Shown here piece after piece: positions 1-6,811 of a stretch of 43,908 bases of DNA (its first letter is position 1; each line of letters starts with the position of its first letter). Source of the stretch: Blautia sp. MSJ-9 (GTDB lineage: Bacteria; Bacillota; Clostridia; Lachnospirales; Lachnospiraceae); NCBI RefSeq assembly GCF_018919065.1, contig NZ_JAHLQG010000037.1, forward strand, positions 1 to 43,908. Direction: 5' to 3'. Both the position numbers and the translations under genes were made by a program. A model generated the notes under the pieces. The model saw only the letters and a list, made by a program, of their open reading frames with translations, ran no database searches and had not been told where the DNA came from.

Positions 1-139
1 CAACCAACTAGCTTAGTTATCTCTCGTTTTTACTGTTTTTGGTTTATTCAACCGTTCTTAAAAATGTAAAGAATTTTCGAGAATCGTATGTGTTTCACTG
101 TTTAGTTATCAAGGTTATCTGTCTTGCGACAGCTTGTTT

Positions 140-168
140 ACTTTATCACATCTCTTTTTCTTTGTCAA
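140..168 (-). promoter_or_regulatory. rRNA-operon-type promoter, proximal (P2)
   Basis: On the minus strand there is a perfect -35 TTGACA (163-168), a 17-nt spacer and a -10 TAAAGT (140-145), preceded by AAGTGC and A-rich sequence. The downstream leader runs off the left edge without any coding potential. Tandem strong promoters of this form followed by an untranslated leader are typical of Clostridia rRNA operons, so the 16S rRNA gene is inferred to start just outside the window; this is not seen directly. Confidence 0.8.
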
Positions 169-268
169 GCACTTTTTTCAAGTTTTTTTCAAAGTTTTTC
201 GAACTCTTTCGGTTTTCCGAACTGTTCTTCTGATCTGTGATTGTCGGCTCTGTTTAAGCGACTTGGTT

Positions 269-297
269 ACTTTAACATGTTTGCTTTAAGTTGTCAA
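269..297 (-). promoter_or_regulatory. rRNA-operon-type promoter, distal (P1)
   Basis: This is a second minus-strand promoter with the same architecture as the one at 140-168: -35 TTGACA (292-297), 17-nt spacer, -10 TAAAGT (269-274), and the same AAGTGC-TTGACAA context. The two cores are 129 bp apart. The T-rich plus strand at 300-330 gives an A-rich minus strand upstream of the -35, consistent with an UP element. Confidence 0.78.
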
Positions 298-553
298 GCA
301 CTTTTTTTAATTTCTTTTTTCTTTCAGAAATCACACTAAATTGTCTCATTTAAAGAAACAATTATTTCCGACAGCTCAACTAATATAACACCCAAAGATC
401 ACAATGTCAACAGTTAATTTCATAATTTGACAAACTTTTTTATTTTCTCCTTTCCATTCATCTTATCCACCCACCTATTCCCTTTTACCTATAAGAAAGC
501 CAATCTATTAATGCCCAACTTCCCACCGCCACCTTTCCACTACCAACAGCCAG

Positions 554-764
554 CCAAGCCCGCCAGATCATTCCTGTCGAGCGACATTTGCAGGGACTTT
601 AGAAAAACTTAGCCCCGGGAAATCCGCGTTATGAGCAGATCACTCACTGTCTGAGCGCAGCGAGTTTGAGTTATCTGCGAATGCTTTTAGCGGATTTCCC
701 AGGGCTTAGCTTTTCTTAAGTCCCGAAACCGAGCCGACAGGAATGATCTGGCGGACTTGGCGTC
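554..764. repeat. long fold-back (inverted repeat) element
   Basis: The left arm (about 554-645) is an imperfect reverse complement of the right arm (about 670-762). Matching blocks include CGCCAGATCATTCCTGTCG (561-579) against its complement at 735-753, GGGAAATCCGC (617-627) against GCGGATTTCCC (690-700), and CAGAT (636-640) against ATCTG (673-677) near the centre. Transcribed in either direction it would fold into one hairpin of roughly 200 nt. No coding capacity is seen, so it is most like a non-autonomous fold-back element or a large intergenic palindrome. Confidence 0.75.
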
Positions 765-875
765 CCTTAATCCCCCGAAACCGAGCCGACAGGAATGATC
801 TGACGGACTTGGCGTCCCTTATCCCCCGAAACCGAACCGACAGGAATGATCTGGCGGACTTGGCGTCCCTTAATC
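722..875. repeat. three tandem copies of a 51-52 bp unit
   Basis: The unit begins CCGAAACCGA and continues with GACAGGAATGATCTGGCGGA and CTTGGCGTCCCTTA. Copies start near 723, 775 and 826 (periods 52 and 51) and differ by only a few substitutions, such as GGCGG versus GACGG. The first copy is the tip of the right arm of the fold-back at 554-764; the last ends a few bases before the stop codon of the acylphosphatase gene. There are no spacers, so it is not a CRISPR array. Confidence 0.88.
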
Positions 876-880
876 AGCGG

Positions 881-1300
881 TTAACGAGCATAAAATCCAC
901 TCTCCACCTCAACCGGCACAACCTTCTCCTCAACCCCTTCAATCCCAATAAAACTCTGCCTATACAACATCTCCACCATCCTGGCAAGATCCTCCCTGGT
1001 CCCCTGCGCCTCCATCTCGACACGCTCATCCCAGTTATTCCTCACCCATCCGGTCACTCCCAGAGAACTCGCAATATAACACGCCCGGTACCGAAACCCG
1101 ACCCCCTGCACTCTCCCCGAAAACCAATAATGCTTCCTGATCAGATTCTCACTCATCTCCGACCCATGTCCCTCCTGCAAGTTATTCTTCCCCCAGACTC
1201 CCCGGCCCCTCTCATACTCCCTGGTATCATCCGCACCCGTCTCAGAATCCTGAAGAAAAGTTCTATACTTCTTTTTCTTTCTATTACCAAATATACTCAC
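881..1300 (-). CDS. Acylphosphatase with a charged N-terminal extension
   Basis: Acylphosphatases hydrolyse carboxyl-phosphate bonds such as that of acetyl phosphate in the cytoplasm. The last ~90 residues carry the family signature GRVQGVGFR with its catalytic arginine, followed by GVTGWVRN with the catalytic asparagine, and end with the usual ESGFYAR-like strand. The family is normally ~90 residues; this frame gives 139, with about 48 Lys/Arg/Glu-rich residues in front. The chosen start is a GTG at 1300 with GAGG eight bases upstream. An internal ATG at the SEN residues (about codon 49) has no well-spaced ribosome site, although a shorter protein cannot be excluded. The gene lies downstream of the nitroreductase on the same strand, and its stop abuts the tandem repeat. 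Confidence 0.85.
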   Translation of the reverse strand: MSIFGNRKKKKYRTFLQDSETGADDTREYERGRGVWGKNNLQEGHGSEMSENLIRKHYWFSGRVQGVGFRYRACYIASSLGVTGWVRNNWDERVEMEAQGTREDLARMVEMLYRQSFIGIEGVEEKVVPVEVESGFYAR

Positions 1301-1363
1301 TCAGTCATCCTCATCTCATCAGTCGCTCTACACATATACACCCCTGCTCCCTGTTTTTCACAA

Positions 1364-1882
1364 TCAAACTCTGATCACAAATCCATCTTTTCTCGCCTTA
1401 GCTTCCGGATACTCTCCAGAACGATAACCAAGTACACAATGGCCAATACCAATATAAGACTCCGGCACACCCCACTCAGCTTTCAGCGCTTTACCCTCTT
1501 CAGACGCAAACACTTCTCTCGCACGATGAATCCAGCAGGAATCCACACCAACTGCATGAGCCGCATTCATCAGATTTCCCATAACAAGACTTCCATTTTC
1601 CACACAAGTGCCCTGCTCACTGTCAGCAAAAACCACAATAACAGTCGATGCTCCATAAAACGGATCGCTCTTTGCCCCCATTACATCCGCATTCATTTTA
1701 GAAAGCTTCGCAACAAGCTCCGGATTCTGAGTCACTACCATAAGAGTTCCCTGCTGTCCCATTCCACTCGGCGCATACTCACCAGCTTCAAGAATCTCAT
1801 TTAATACCTCTTCCGGCACAAGATCTTTCTTATATCCACGTACACTTCTGCGTTCTAAAAGATTTTTCATTGTTTCATTCAT
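1364..1882 (-). CDS. Nitroreductase family protein (FMN-dependent oxidoreductase)
   Basis: This is a 172-residue protein with the nitroreductase fold: an N-terminal RRSVRGYK flavin-binding motif, then the APSGMGQQ segment, a central hydrophobic region and a C-terminal GIGHCVLGY block. Members use FMN and NAD(P)H to reduce nitro compounds or quinones, or act in redox balance; the substrate here is unknown. The start at 1882 is fixed by a perfect AGGAGG (1891-1896) eight bases upstream. The longer frame from 1906 would place its start upstream of this ribosome site. It sits upstream of the acylphosphatase gene and may be cotranscribed with it. Confidence 0.9.
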   Translation of the reverse strand: MNETMKNLLERRSVRGYKKDLVPEEVLNEILEAGEYAPSGMGQQGTLMVVTQNPELVAKLSKMNADVMGAKSDPFYGASTVIVVFADSEQGTCVENGSLVMGNLMNAAHAVGVDSCWIHRAREVFASEEGKALKAEWGVPESYIGIGHCVLGYRSGEYPEAKARKDGFVIRV

Positions 1883-1933
1883 GTCAGTATCCTCCTGTAT
1901 TTTCACATAGTAAACAGCAACAAATTTTCCTAT

Positions 1934-1942
1934 ATTATACCA
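1934..1942 (-). promoter_or_regulatory. extended -10 promoter candidate for the nitroreductase gene
   Basis: The minus strand reads TGGTATAAT, a TGnTATAAT extended -10, about 50 bases upstream of the nitroreductase start. No good -35 lies at 17 bases, though a TTGACA occurs closer in. Moderate support only. Confidence 0.5.
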
Positions 1943-1995
1943 CCACCTTTGTCAAAACTCATCTATAATTTCACACTTTCACAGACAAATCATCC

Positions 1996-2024
1996 TTGCC
2001 CCCAGTCCCTATCTAGTCTATAAT
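1996..2024 (+). promoter_or_regulatory. promoter of the DUF4317-HAD operon
   Basis: -35 TTGCCC (1996-2001), 17-nt spacer and consensus -10 TATAAT (2019-2024). Transcription would begin near 2031, about 25 bases before the start codon at 2056. This also argues against a start at 2023, which lies inside the -10. Confidence 0.7.
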
Positions 2025-2055
2025 GGAAAGTATACTATTACGAGGTGTAACTTAT

Positions 2056-3288
2056 ATGAACAAAAAAGAAATTTCCGAAATCAAGAAGCAGTTCACACCA
2101 GAGAACTGCTCTATCACCCGCATTTGCGGATGCTATGTTGACGGAGAAAAGAACAAAAAAACCGAATTAAAAGAAGCATTTCTCTCCCTCTCCGAAGAAG
2201 AAATGTTCAAATATTTTGATATCTTCCGCAAATCCCTTTCCGGAACAATTGGGAAGAACCTGATGAACATGGAATTTCCTCTTGAGCAGGAATCCGAAGG
2301 CGGAACTCAGCATTTCCTTATGAAACTGAGAGAAAGCAAACTTACAGACGATGCACTGGTCGAGAGTTTTTACGATAAAATCATCGAAAACTATGATTAT
2401 CCGGAGAATTATTACATTATCCTGATTCATGGAGTATATGACATTCCCGGAAAATCCTCCGATGGTTCCGAAATGTTTGATGCCTCAGATGAAATTTACG
2501 AACACATTATGTGTTGCATCTGCCCGGTGAAACTTTCCAAAGCAGGACTTTGCTATAACGCGGAGACCAACAGCATTCAGGACCGCATCCGCGACTGGAT
2601 CGTAGAACTTCCGGATGTTGCTTTTCTTTTCCCGCAGTTTAATGACCGCAGTACGGATATTCATGGAGTTCTTTATTATAGTAAGGACGCAAATGAACTC
2701 AGAGATATTTTTATTGATGAACTCCTTGGATGCAATGCCCCTCTCTCCGCCGGTGGACAGCGTGACTCTTTCAATGCACTGGTCGAAGATACACTTGGTG
2801 AGGACTGCAGCTATGATACGGTATTAAATATTCACGAGAAATTAAACGACCTGATTGAAGCTCAGAAAGATGAACCGGAGCCTGTAGTTCTGACTAAATC
2901 CGAAGTGAAACGTCTTTTCGAAGAATGTGGCGTAGAAGATGAGAAGTTACAGTCTTTTGACGAGCAGTATGAAATTACTGCCGGAGAAAAATCCTCTCTG
3001 GTTGCTTCTAATATTACCAATACACGAAGATTCGAGATTAAGACTCCTGATGTTGTCGTTCACGTAGACCCTGAACGTGCCGACCTCGTTGAGACACGCG
3101 TGATTGATGGACGAAAATGTCTTGTAATTCCAATGGAAGGTGAAGTCGAGTTTAATGGCATTCGCGTACATACAGGAAGTGAAGATTCTTCGAACGAGGA
3201 ATTCAGCGAAGATTTCAGCAACGGAAGCCATATTAAAGCAAACGATAAATTCAGTGACACAATAGAGGAGGCATCTGATGCAGAATAA
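2056..3288 (+). CDS. DUF4317 family protein
   Basis: This 410-residue acidic, soluble-looking protein belongs by recall to the DUF4317 family of Clostridia, whose function is unknown. The N-terminus (MNKKEISEIKKQF, then a TRICGCYV segment) is characteristic. The rest lacks transmembrane segments and ends in a Ser/Glu-rich low-complexity tail of about 40 residues. The start at 2056 has GAGGTG eight bases upstream and the promoter at 1996-2024 in front. Its last 11 bases overlap the start of the HAD phosphatase gene, so the two are probably translationally coupled. I assign no biochemical role. Confidence 0.85.
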   Translation: MNKKEISEIKKQFTPENCSITRICGCYVDGEKNKKTELKEAFLSLSEEEMFKYFDIFRKSLSGTIGKNLMNMEFPLEQESEGGTQHFLMKLRESKLTDDALVESFYDKIIENYDYPENYYIILIHGVYDIPGKSSDGSEMFDASDEIYEHIMCCICPVKLSKAGLCYNAETNSIQDRIRDWIVELPDVAFLFPQFNDRSTDIHGVLYYSKDANELRDIFIDELLGCNAPLSAGGQRDSFNALVEDTLGEDCSYDTVLNIHEKLNDLIEAQKDEPEPVVLTKSEVKRLFEECGVEDEKLQSFDEQYEITAGEKSSLVASNITNTRRFEIKTPDVVVHVDPERADLVETRVIDGRKCLVIPMEGEVEFNGIRVHTGSEDSSNEEFSEDFSNGSHIKANDKFSDTIEEASDAE

Positions 3289-4078
3289 TCGTAAACTATT
3301 ATTTTTTGACATTGATAAGACTTTACTTACCCCTTATCCATGGGCTGTTCCGGACAGTGCAAGAATTGCTTTAAAAAAAGCCCACGATAATGGACACCTG
3401 CTTTTTGTCAACTCCGGACGTACTTATGCCATGATTCCTGAAATAATCCGGGAGATTGACTTTGACGGATATGTCTGTGGATGTGGCAGCCAGATTTATA
3501 TGAATGGAGAACTTTTATTTTCCAGCTCAATTCCCAATTCACTCTGTCGTGAAATAATAGAAATACTAAGAAATTGCAAGATCCCCGCATTTTTTGAGCG
3601 TCCGGACAAAATTTTATATGATAACGGATCCTGTTCTCTTCCTGGTGCTATCCAGAATCTGAAAACAGAAGTTGAAGTAGAAGATTTATCTCTCTATACT
3701 TCCGAAATTTACCATAGTTTTACATTTGACAAGTTTCTGGCATTTCCTGCCGCAGACTCTGATACGGATACCTTCCGCAAATTTGTTGATGAACATTTTC
3801 TGTGTTTTATCCATGATGATAAAGCCTGGGAATTAACTCAGAAAAATTGTAGCAAGGCAACAGGGATCCGGTTTCTGGCTGACCGCCTGGGAGTATCAAT
3901 CAAAGATACCTTTGCTTTTGGCGACAGCACAAATGATCTTCCTATGCTTCAGTTTGCCGGAAACAGCATTGCAATGGGTGATTCAGATCCTTTGATTCTT
4001 CCTCATTGCACTTACCAGACAACCAATATCGAGGATAATGGCATCGCTAATGCATTAAAGCATTTCCTCCTTATTTAA
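3278..4078 (+). CDS. HAD-superfamily (Cof-type) phosphatase
   Basis: This is a 266-residue cytoplasmic HAD hydrolase of the Cof/YkrA type, which dephosphorylates sugar phosphates, flavin precursors or related metabolites. Motif I is DIDKTLL (nucleophile Asp11, acid/base Asp13), motif II is the serine in VNSGR, and motif IV is GDSTNDLPML near the C-terminus with its metal-binding aspartates. A C2-type cap of about 100 residues lies between. The substrate cannot be predicted. The start ATG at 3278 follows GAGGAGG by six bases and overlaps the end of the DUF4317 gene. Confidence 0.9.
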   Translation: MQNNRKLLFFDIDKTLLTPYPWAVPDSARIALKKAHDNGHLLFVNSGRTYAMIPEIIREIDFDGYVCGCGSQIYMNGELLFSSSIPNSLCREIIEILRNCKIPAFFERPDKILYDNGSCSLPGAIQNLKTEVEVEDLSLYTSEIYHSFTFDKFLAFPAADSDTDTFRKFVDEHFLCFIHDDKAWELTQKNCSKATGIRFLADRLGVSIKDTFAFGDSTNDLPMLQFAGNSIAMGDSDPLILPHCTYQTTNIEDNGIANALKHFLLI

Positions 4079-4082
4079 TATA

Positions 4083-4128
4083 AAGCATATAGAAATAACA
4101 TTTTTGAATAGGTTATTTCTATATGCTT
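4083..4128 (+). terminator. 17-bp perfect inverted repeat between the HAD and GGDEF genes
   Basis: The left arm (4083-4099) and right arm (4112-4128) are exact reverse complements, with a 12-nt loop. It begins five bases after the HAD stop codon and ends immediately before the Shine-Dalgarno AGGAGA of the next gene. There is no T-tract after it, so it may act as a weak terminator, an RNA-processing or stability element, or a translational control hairpin rather than a classical terminator. Confidence 0.7.
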
Positions 4129-4140
4129 AGGAGAATCAAT

Positions 4141-5202
4141 ATGAGTATATTTAATCATGAATTTGATGCCGAAACTACACCTTTGTATTTTTCTCTTGCA
4201 TTAACAAGATCTTATAATATCTACATTGTATACTTTCTGCTATTTATAGTCTGTATCACATGCTTTGGATATCCGGTTAATGCTCTTCCTGTTGCGGGAT
4301 GGCTGGCTACATGTCTTCTTGCAAGACATTACATGAATCGTATCTTTATACGATGGAACTTTTTATTTTATGTTATCATTTCCGCGGGATGGATTTCTTA
4401 TTTCATCTATTATTATGGATGGAATGTTGGCGGTTCCAACTTCATCCTGCCACTAATGTTAATTTCAATGTTTTCTCTGTATGATACAACCTTTAACAAA
4501 ATTGCATTTGCAGTTTTTTTATTCATACTGAGAATGGCACTGTTTTTTCATTGTCAGAATTATCCGCCAATATACGTCCTTACAGAAGCGCATATGCTGA
4601 TTGTACAAGTTTTAAATACTATTTTATCATTTGTGATCACGGGTGTGATCTGTCTGACATTCAGCAGTAATCTTCAGAAAGCAGAGAAGCATCTCATGCT
4701 GTATAACATTGAATTAAGACAACAGGCCGGAACCGATCCTCTTACTACTCTGTATAACAGACGCCGTATGGAAGAGGTTCTGGAAAATCACATTAAAGCT
4801 AATCCTTATGAAAATTTCAGTATTGCCATTGGTGATATCGATTTTTTCAAAAAAATCAATGATACTTATGGTCATAATTGCGGCGATCAGGTTCTAAAAT
4901 CTCTTGCAGAACTTTTTAAAGAAAAAACGCTTGGTTCAGGACACGTCTGCAGATGGGGCGGCGAAGAATTTCTCTTCTTCTTTCCGGGAATGAATCTTGA
5001 CAATGCAACTACAATCATGAATGAAATTAATATAGCAGTCAGCAAATGTATCATAACCTATAAAGATATTACAGTTCACGTAACTATGACTTTCGGTGTA
5101 GAAGAAAACGACTATCAGTCAAATATTTCAGAATTAATCAAACATGCAGATGATAAGCTTTATTACGGAAAAACACATGGGCGCGATACCGTAATTTCCT
5201 GA
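4141..5202 (+). CDS. Membrane-anchored diguanylate cyclase (GGDEF domain)
   Basis: This 353-residue protein should make cyclic di-GMP from two GTP. Residues ~25-175 contain about six hydrophobic segments (a membrane sensor region without a recognised domain), followed by a short helix and a complete GGDEF domain from ~198. It shows DPLTTLYNRR, the metal-binding GDIDFFKKIND and an active-site GGEEF at 273-277. The RxxD inhibitory I-site normally found five residues before GGEEF is absent, so product feedback may be missing. The start at 4141 follows AGGAGA by six bases; the ATG at 4123 lies inside the inverted repeat. It shares direction with the HAD gene but is separated from it by the hairpin. 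Confidence 0.9.
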   Translation: MSIFNHEFDAETTPLYFSLALTRSYNIYIVYFLLFIVCITCFGYPVNALPVAGWLATCLLARHYMNRIFIRWNFLFYVIISAGWISYFIYYYGWNVGGSNFILPLMLISMFSLYDTTFNKIAFAVFLFILRMALFFHCQNYPPIYVLTEAHMLIVQVLNTILSFVITGVICLTFSSNLQKAEKHLMLYNIELRQQAGTDPLTTLYNRRRMEEVLENHIKANPYENFSIAIGDIDFFKKINDTYGHNCGDQVLKSLAELFKEKTLGSGHVCRWGGEEFLFFFPGMNLDNATTIMNEINIAVSKCIITYKDITVHVTMTFGVEENDYQSNISELIKHADDKLYYGKTHGRDTVIS

Positions 5203-5306
5203 TATTGCAGAACTTTCCGGTACCATTGCATTTTATGGCATCCACAAGGGTATTCCTGATTCGAGGTTTTTGCGCAATTCATCAGAAAATATTATTCTGG
5301 CAATGC

Positions 5307-5354
5307 AAAAGCAGCTATATGAGAAACGTTTTTGTTTTCCATATAGCTGCTTTT
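5307..5354. terminator. bidirectional terminator between convergent genes
   Basis: This is a perfect 15-bp stem (AAAAGCAGCTATATG at 5307-5321 with its complement at 5340-5354) around an 18-nt loop. The arms end in A4/T4, giving short U-tracts in both directions. It lies between the diguanylate cyclase and the foldase-like lipoprotein genes, which converge here. Confidence 0.8.
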
Positions 5355-5423
5355 ATTATGTTACCTTATGTTTATTATTCATTACCACAATTCTCTGCGA
5401 TACAGCAATATAATTTTCCTGTC

Positions 5424-6668
5424 TTATTTCGCAGCTTCTGTCGGTGTTGCTTCTGGTGTTTCTGTAGCTTCAGCTTCTTCTGTTGGTGTTACAGTTGCCT
5501 CTGTATCTTCTGCTGTTTCTGTTTCTTCTGCTGCCGGTGTCTCAGTTGCTTCAGCTTCCTCTGTCACATCAGCCTCCGGTGTTGGTGTTGCTTCTGGTGA
5601 TGGAGTAGGTGTCGAAGTTGGAGCTGTAAAAGTATGTTTATCTGTGATCTTAAGTGTCTTAAGAACTTTCTTTACCACTTTTACATCCGCATCATCCAGC
5701 CACTGGTTTGTTGTCTCTGTGTAATATGTGCTCTCTTTGGAATTCTGAAGAGATTCTCTCTTGGATGCTGTTGCATCCTCATCATTAATCTTATCAAGTC
5801 TTACTACATAATATCCTGTATCAGTCTCAATAATATCATCTGCAACCTCTCCGTCTTTCAGTCCACGTAAAACACTAATAACTTCGTCCGGATATGCTGC
5901 CCCGCTGGAGTCTTCATCCTCATCTTCGCTTTCTTTAGTTGTAAAATTACCCTGTACTGCTGAGTAGCTCTCATCTACTCCCTGAGCAACTTCGCTCATA
6001 TCAGCTGTCGGATCTTCTTTCATTTTATCAAGAATCTCCTGAGCCTGTTCTTTCTTAGTTTCTTTATCTTCGTCTGTTACATCATCACCACTTGTAGAGA
6101 TACTTACATAAGTAAAGGTTGTCTGATTTGCCTCATCATCAGAAACTGTGATATTTCCCTCTGCAACAATCGGGTCATACATCTTTTTCTGGATTGTCTG
6201 AAGCTCCAGTAATGTTTTTACCTGATCCTCTGTTACAGCGAGTTCTTTGATTGTCTCTTCGCTGTTTGCAGCCATAAACTGTGATGCAGCATCTGCGATT
6301 GCTGTTTCATCTTCATCTGTAAGTTCTACATTGTAATCAGATGCTTTCTCTTTCAGAATATACATTTTCTCAATGGATTCCAGACTGCTTGTCACTGCCT
6401 GATCACCATATGTCTCTCCAGAATCTTCATCTGCTGTCTGATCCCAGATATTATCCGCGCTTCCCATATAAGACATATACATGGCGGTTGTCTGCTGCTG
6501 CTGTTCACGCGCATAAAGGCTGACAACTCCAAGCGGAATATCTGTTCCGTCTACTGTAGCCACTGTTTTTGTTCCATCTAATGTTTTACTTCCGCAGCCT
6601 GTAAGCATACCAACTGACATCACACCTGCCAGTGCTGCTACGGCTGTTCTCTTTGCCATTTCTTTCAT
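5424..6668 (-). CDS. Foldase-like lipoprotein (PrsA/SurA-type, parvulin-like)
   Basis: This is a 414-residue exported lipoprotein. It has a short signal peptide ending in the lipobox MLTGC, then a SurA/PrsA-like N-terminal helical chaperone region with DGTDIPLGVVSLYAR. A degenerate rotamase-like region follows (TYVSIS through DTGYYVVRLD), and a Thr/Pro/Glu/Ala-rich tail of about 80 residues closes the protein. Such proteins help secreted proteins fold at the outer face of the membrane; whether this one is a prolyl isomerase is uncertain. The start at 6668 is chosen because GGAGGA lies four to five bases upstream; the frame opens earlier without a good ribosome site. The pth-mfd-foldase order is common in Clostridia. 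Confidence 0.82.
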   Translation of the reverse strand: MKEMAKRTAVAALAGVMSVGMLTGCGSKTLDGTKTVATVDGTDIPLGVVSLYAREQQQQTTAMYMSYMGSADNIWDQTADEDSGETYGDQAVTSSLESIEKMYILKEKASDYNVELTDEDETAIADAASQFMAANSEETIKELAVTEDQVKTLLELQTIQKKMYDPIVAEGNITVSDDEANQTTFTYVSISTSGDDVTDEDKETKKEQAQEILDKMKEDPTADMSEVAQGVDESYSAVQGNFTTKESEDEDEDSSGAAYPDEVISVLRGLKDGEVADDIIETDTGYYVVRLDKINDEDATASKRESLQNSKESTYYTETTNQWLDDADVKVVKKVLKTLKITDKHTFTAPTSTPTPSPEATPTPEADVTEEAEATETPAAEETETAEDTEATVTPTEEAEATETPEATPTEAAK

Positions 6669-6811
6669 TTCTTCCTCCATATTATCAGTCTGGTCTTTCT
6701 TCATGTCCCACTTTTCCAGACTGTGCTATTACTAGAGTATAAACTTTTTTCCTGCTGAGGGCAAGGTAAATTAAAAAATAAGTGCTATATTTCACATATT
6801 TATCACGATCT

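Noticed and set aside
39..612. Short open frames on the plus strand in the first 620 bases
   Set aside because: They are antisense to the rRNA-type promoters and leader or lie in AT-rich and fold-back sequence; no ribosome sites.
722..875. CRISPR-like array
   Set aside because: The repeats are directly adjacent with no spacers, and no cas genes are present.
743..1804. 353-codon open frame on the plus strand
   Set aside because: It is antisense to the acylphosphatase and nitroreductase genes, and its first part translates the tandem repeat. There is no ribosome site and the composition is unlike a protein.
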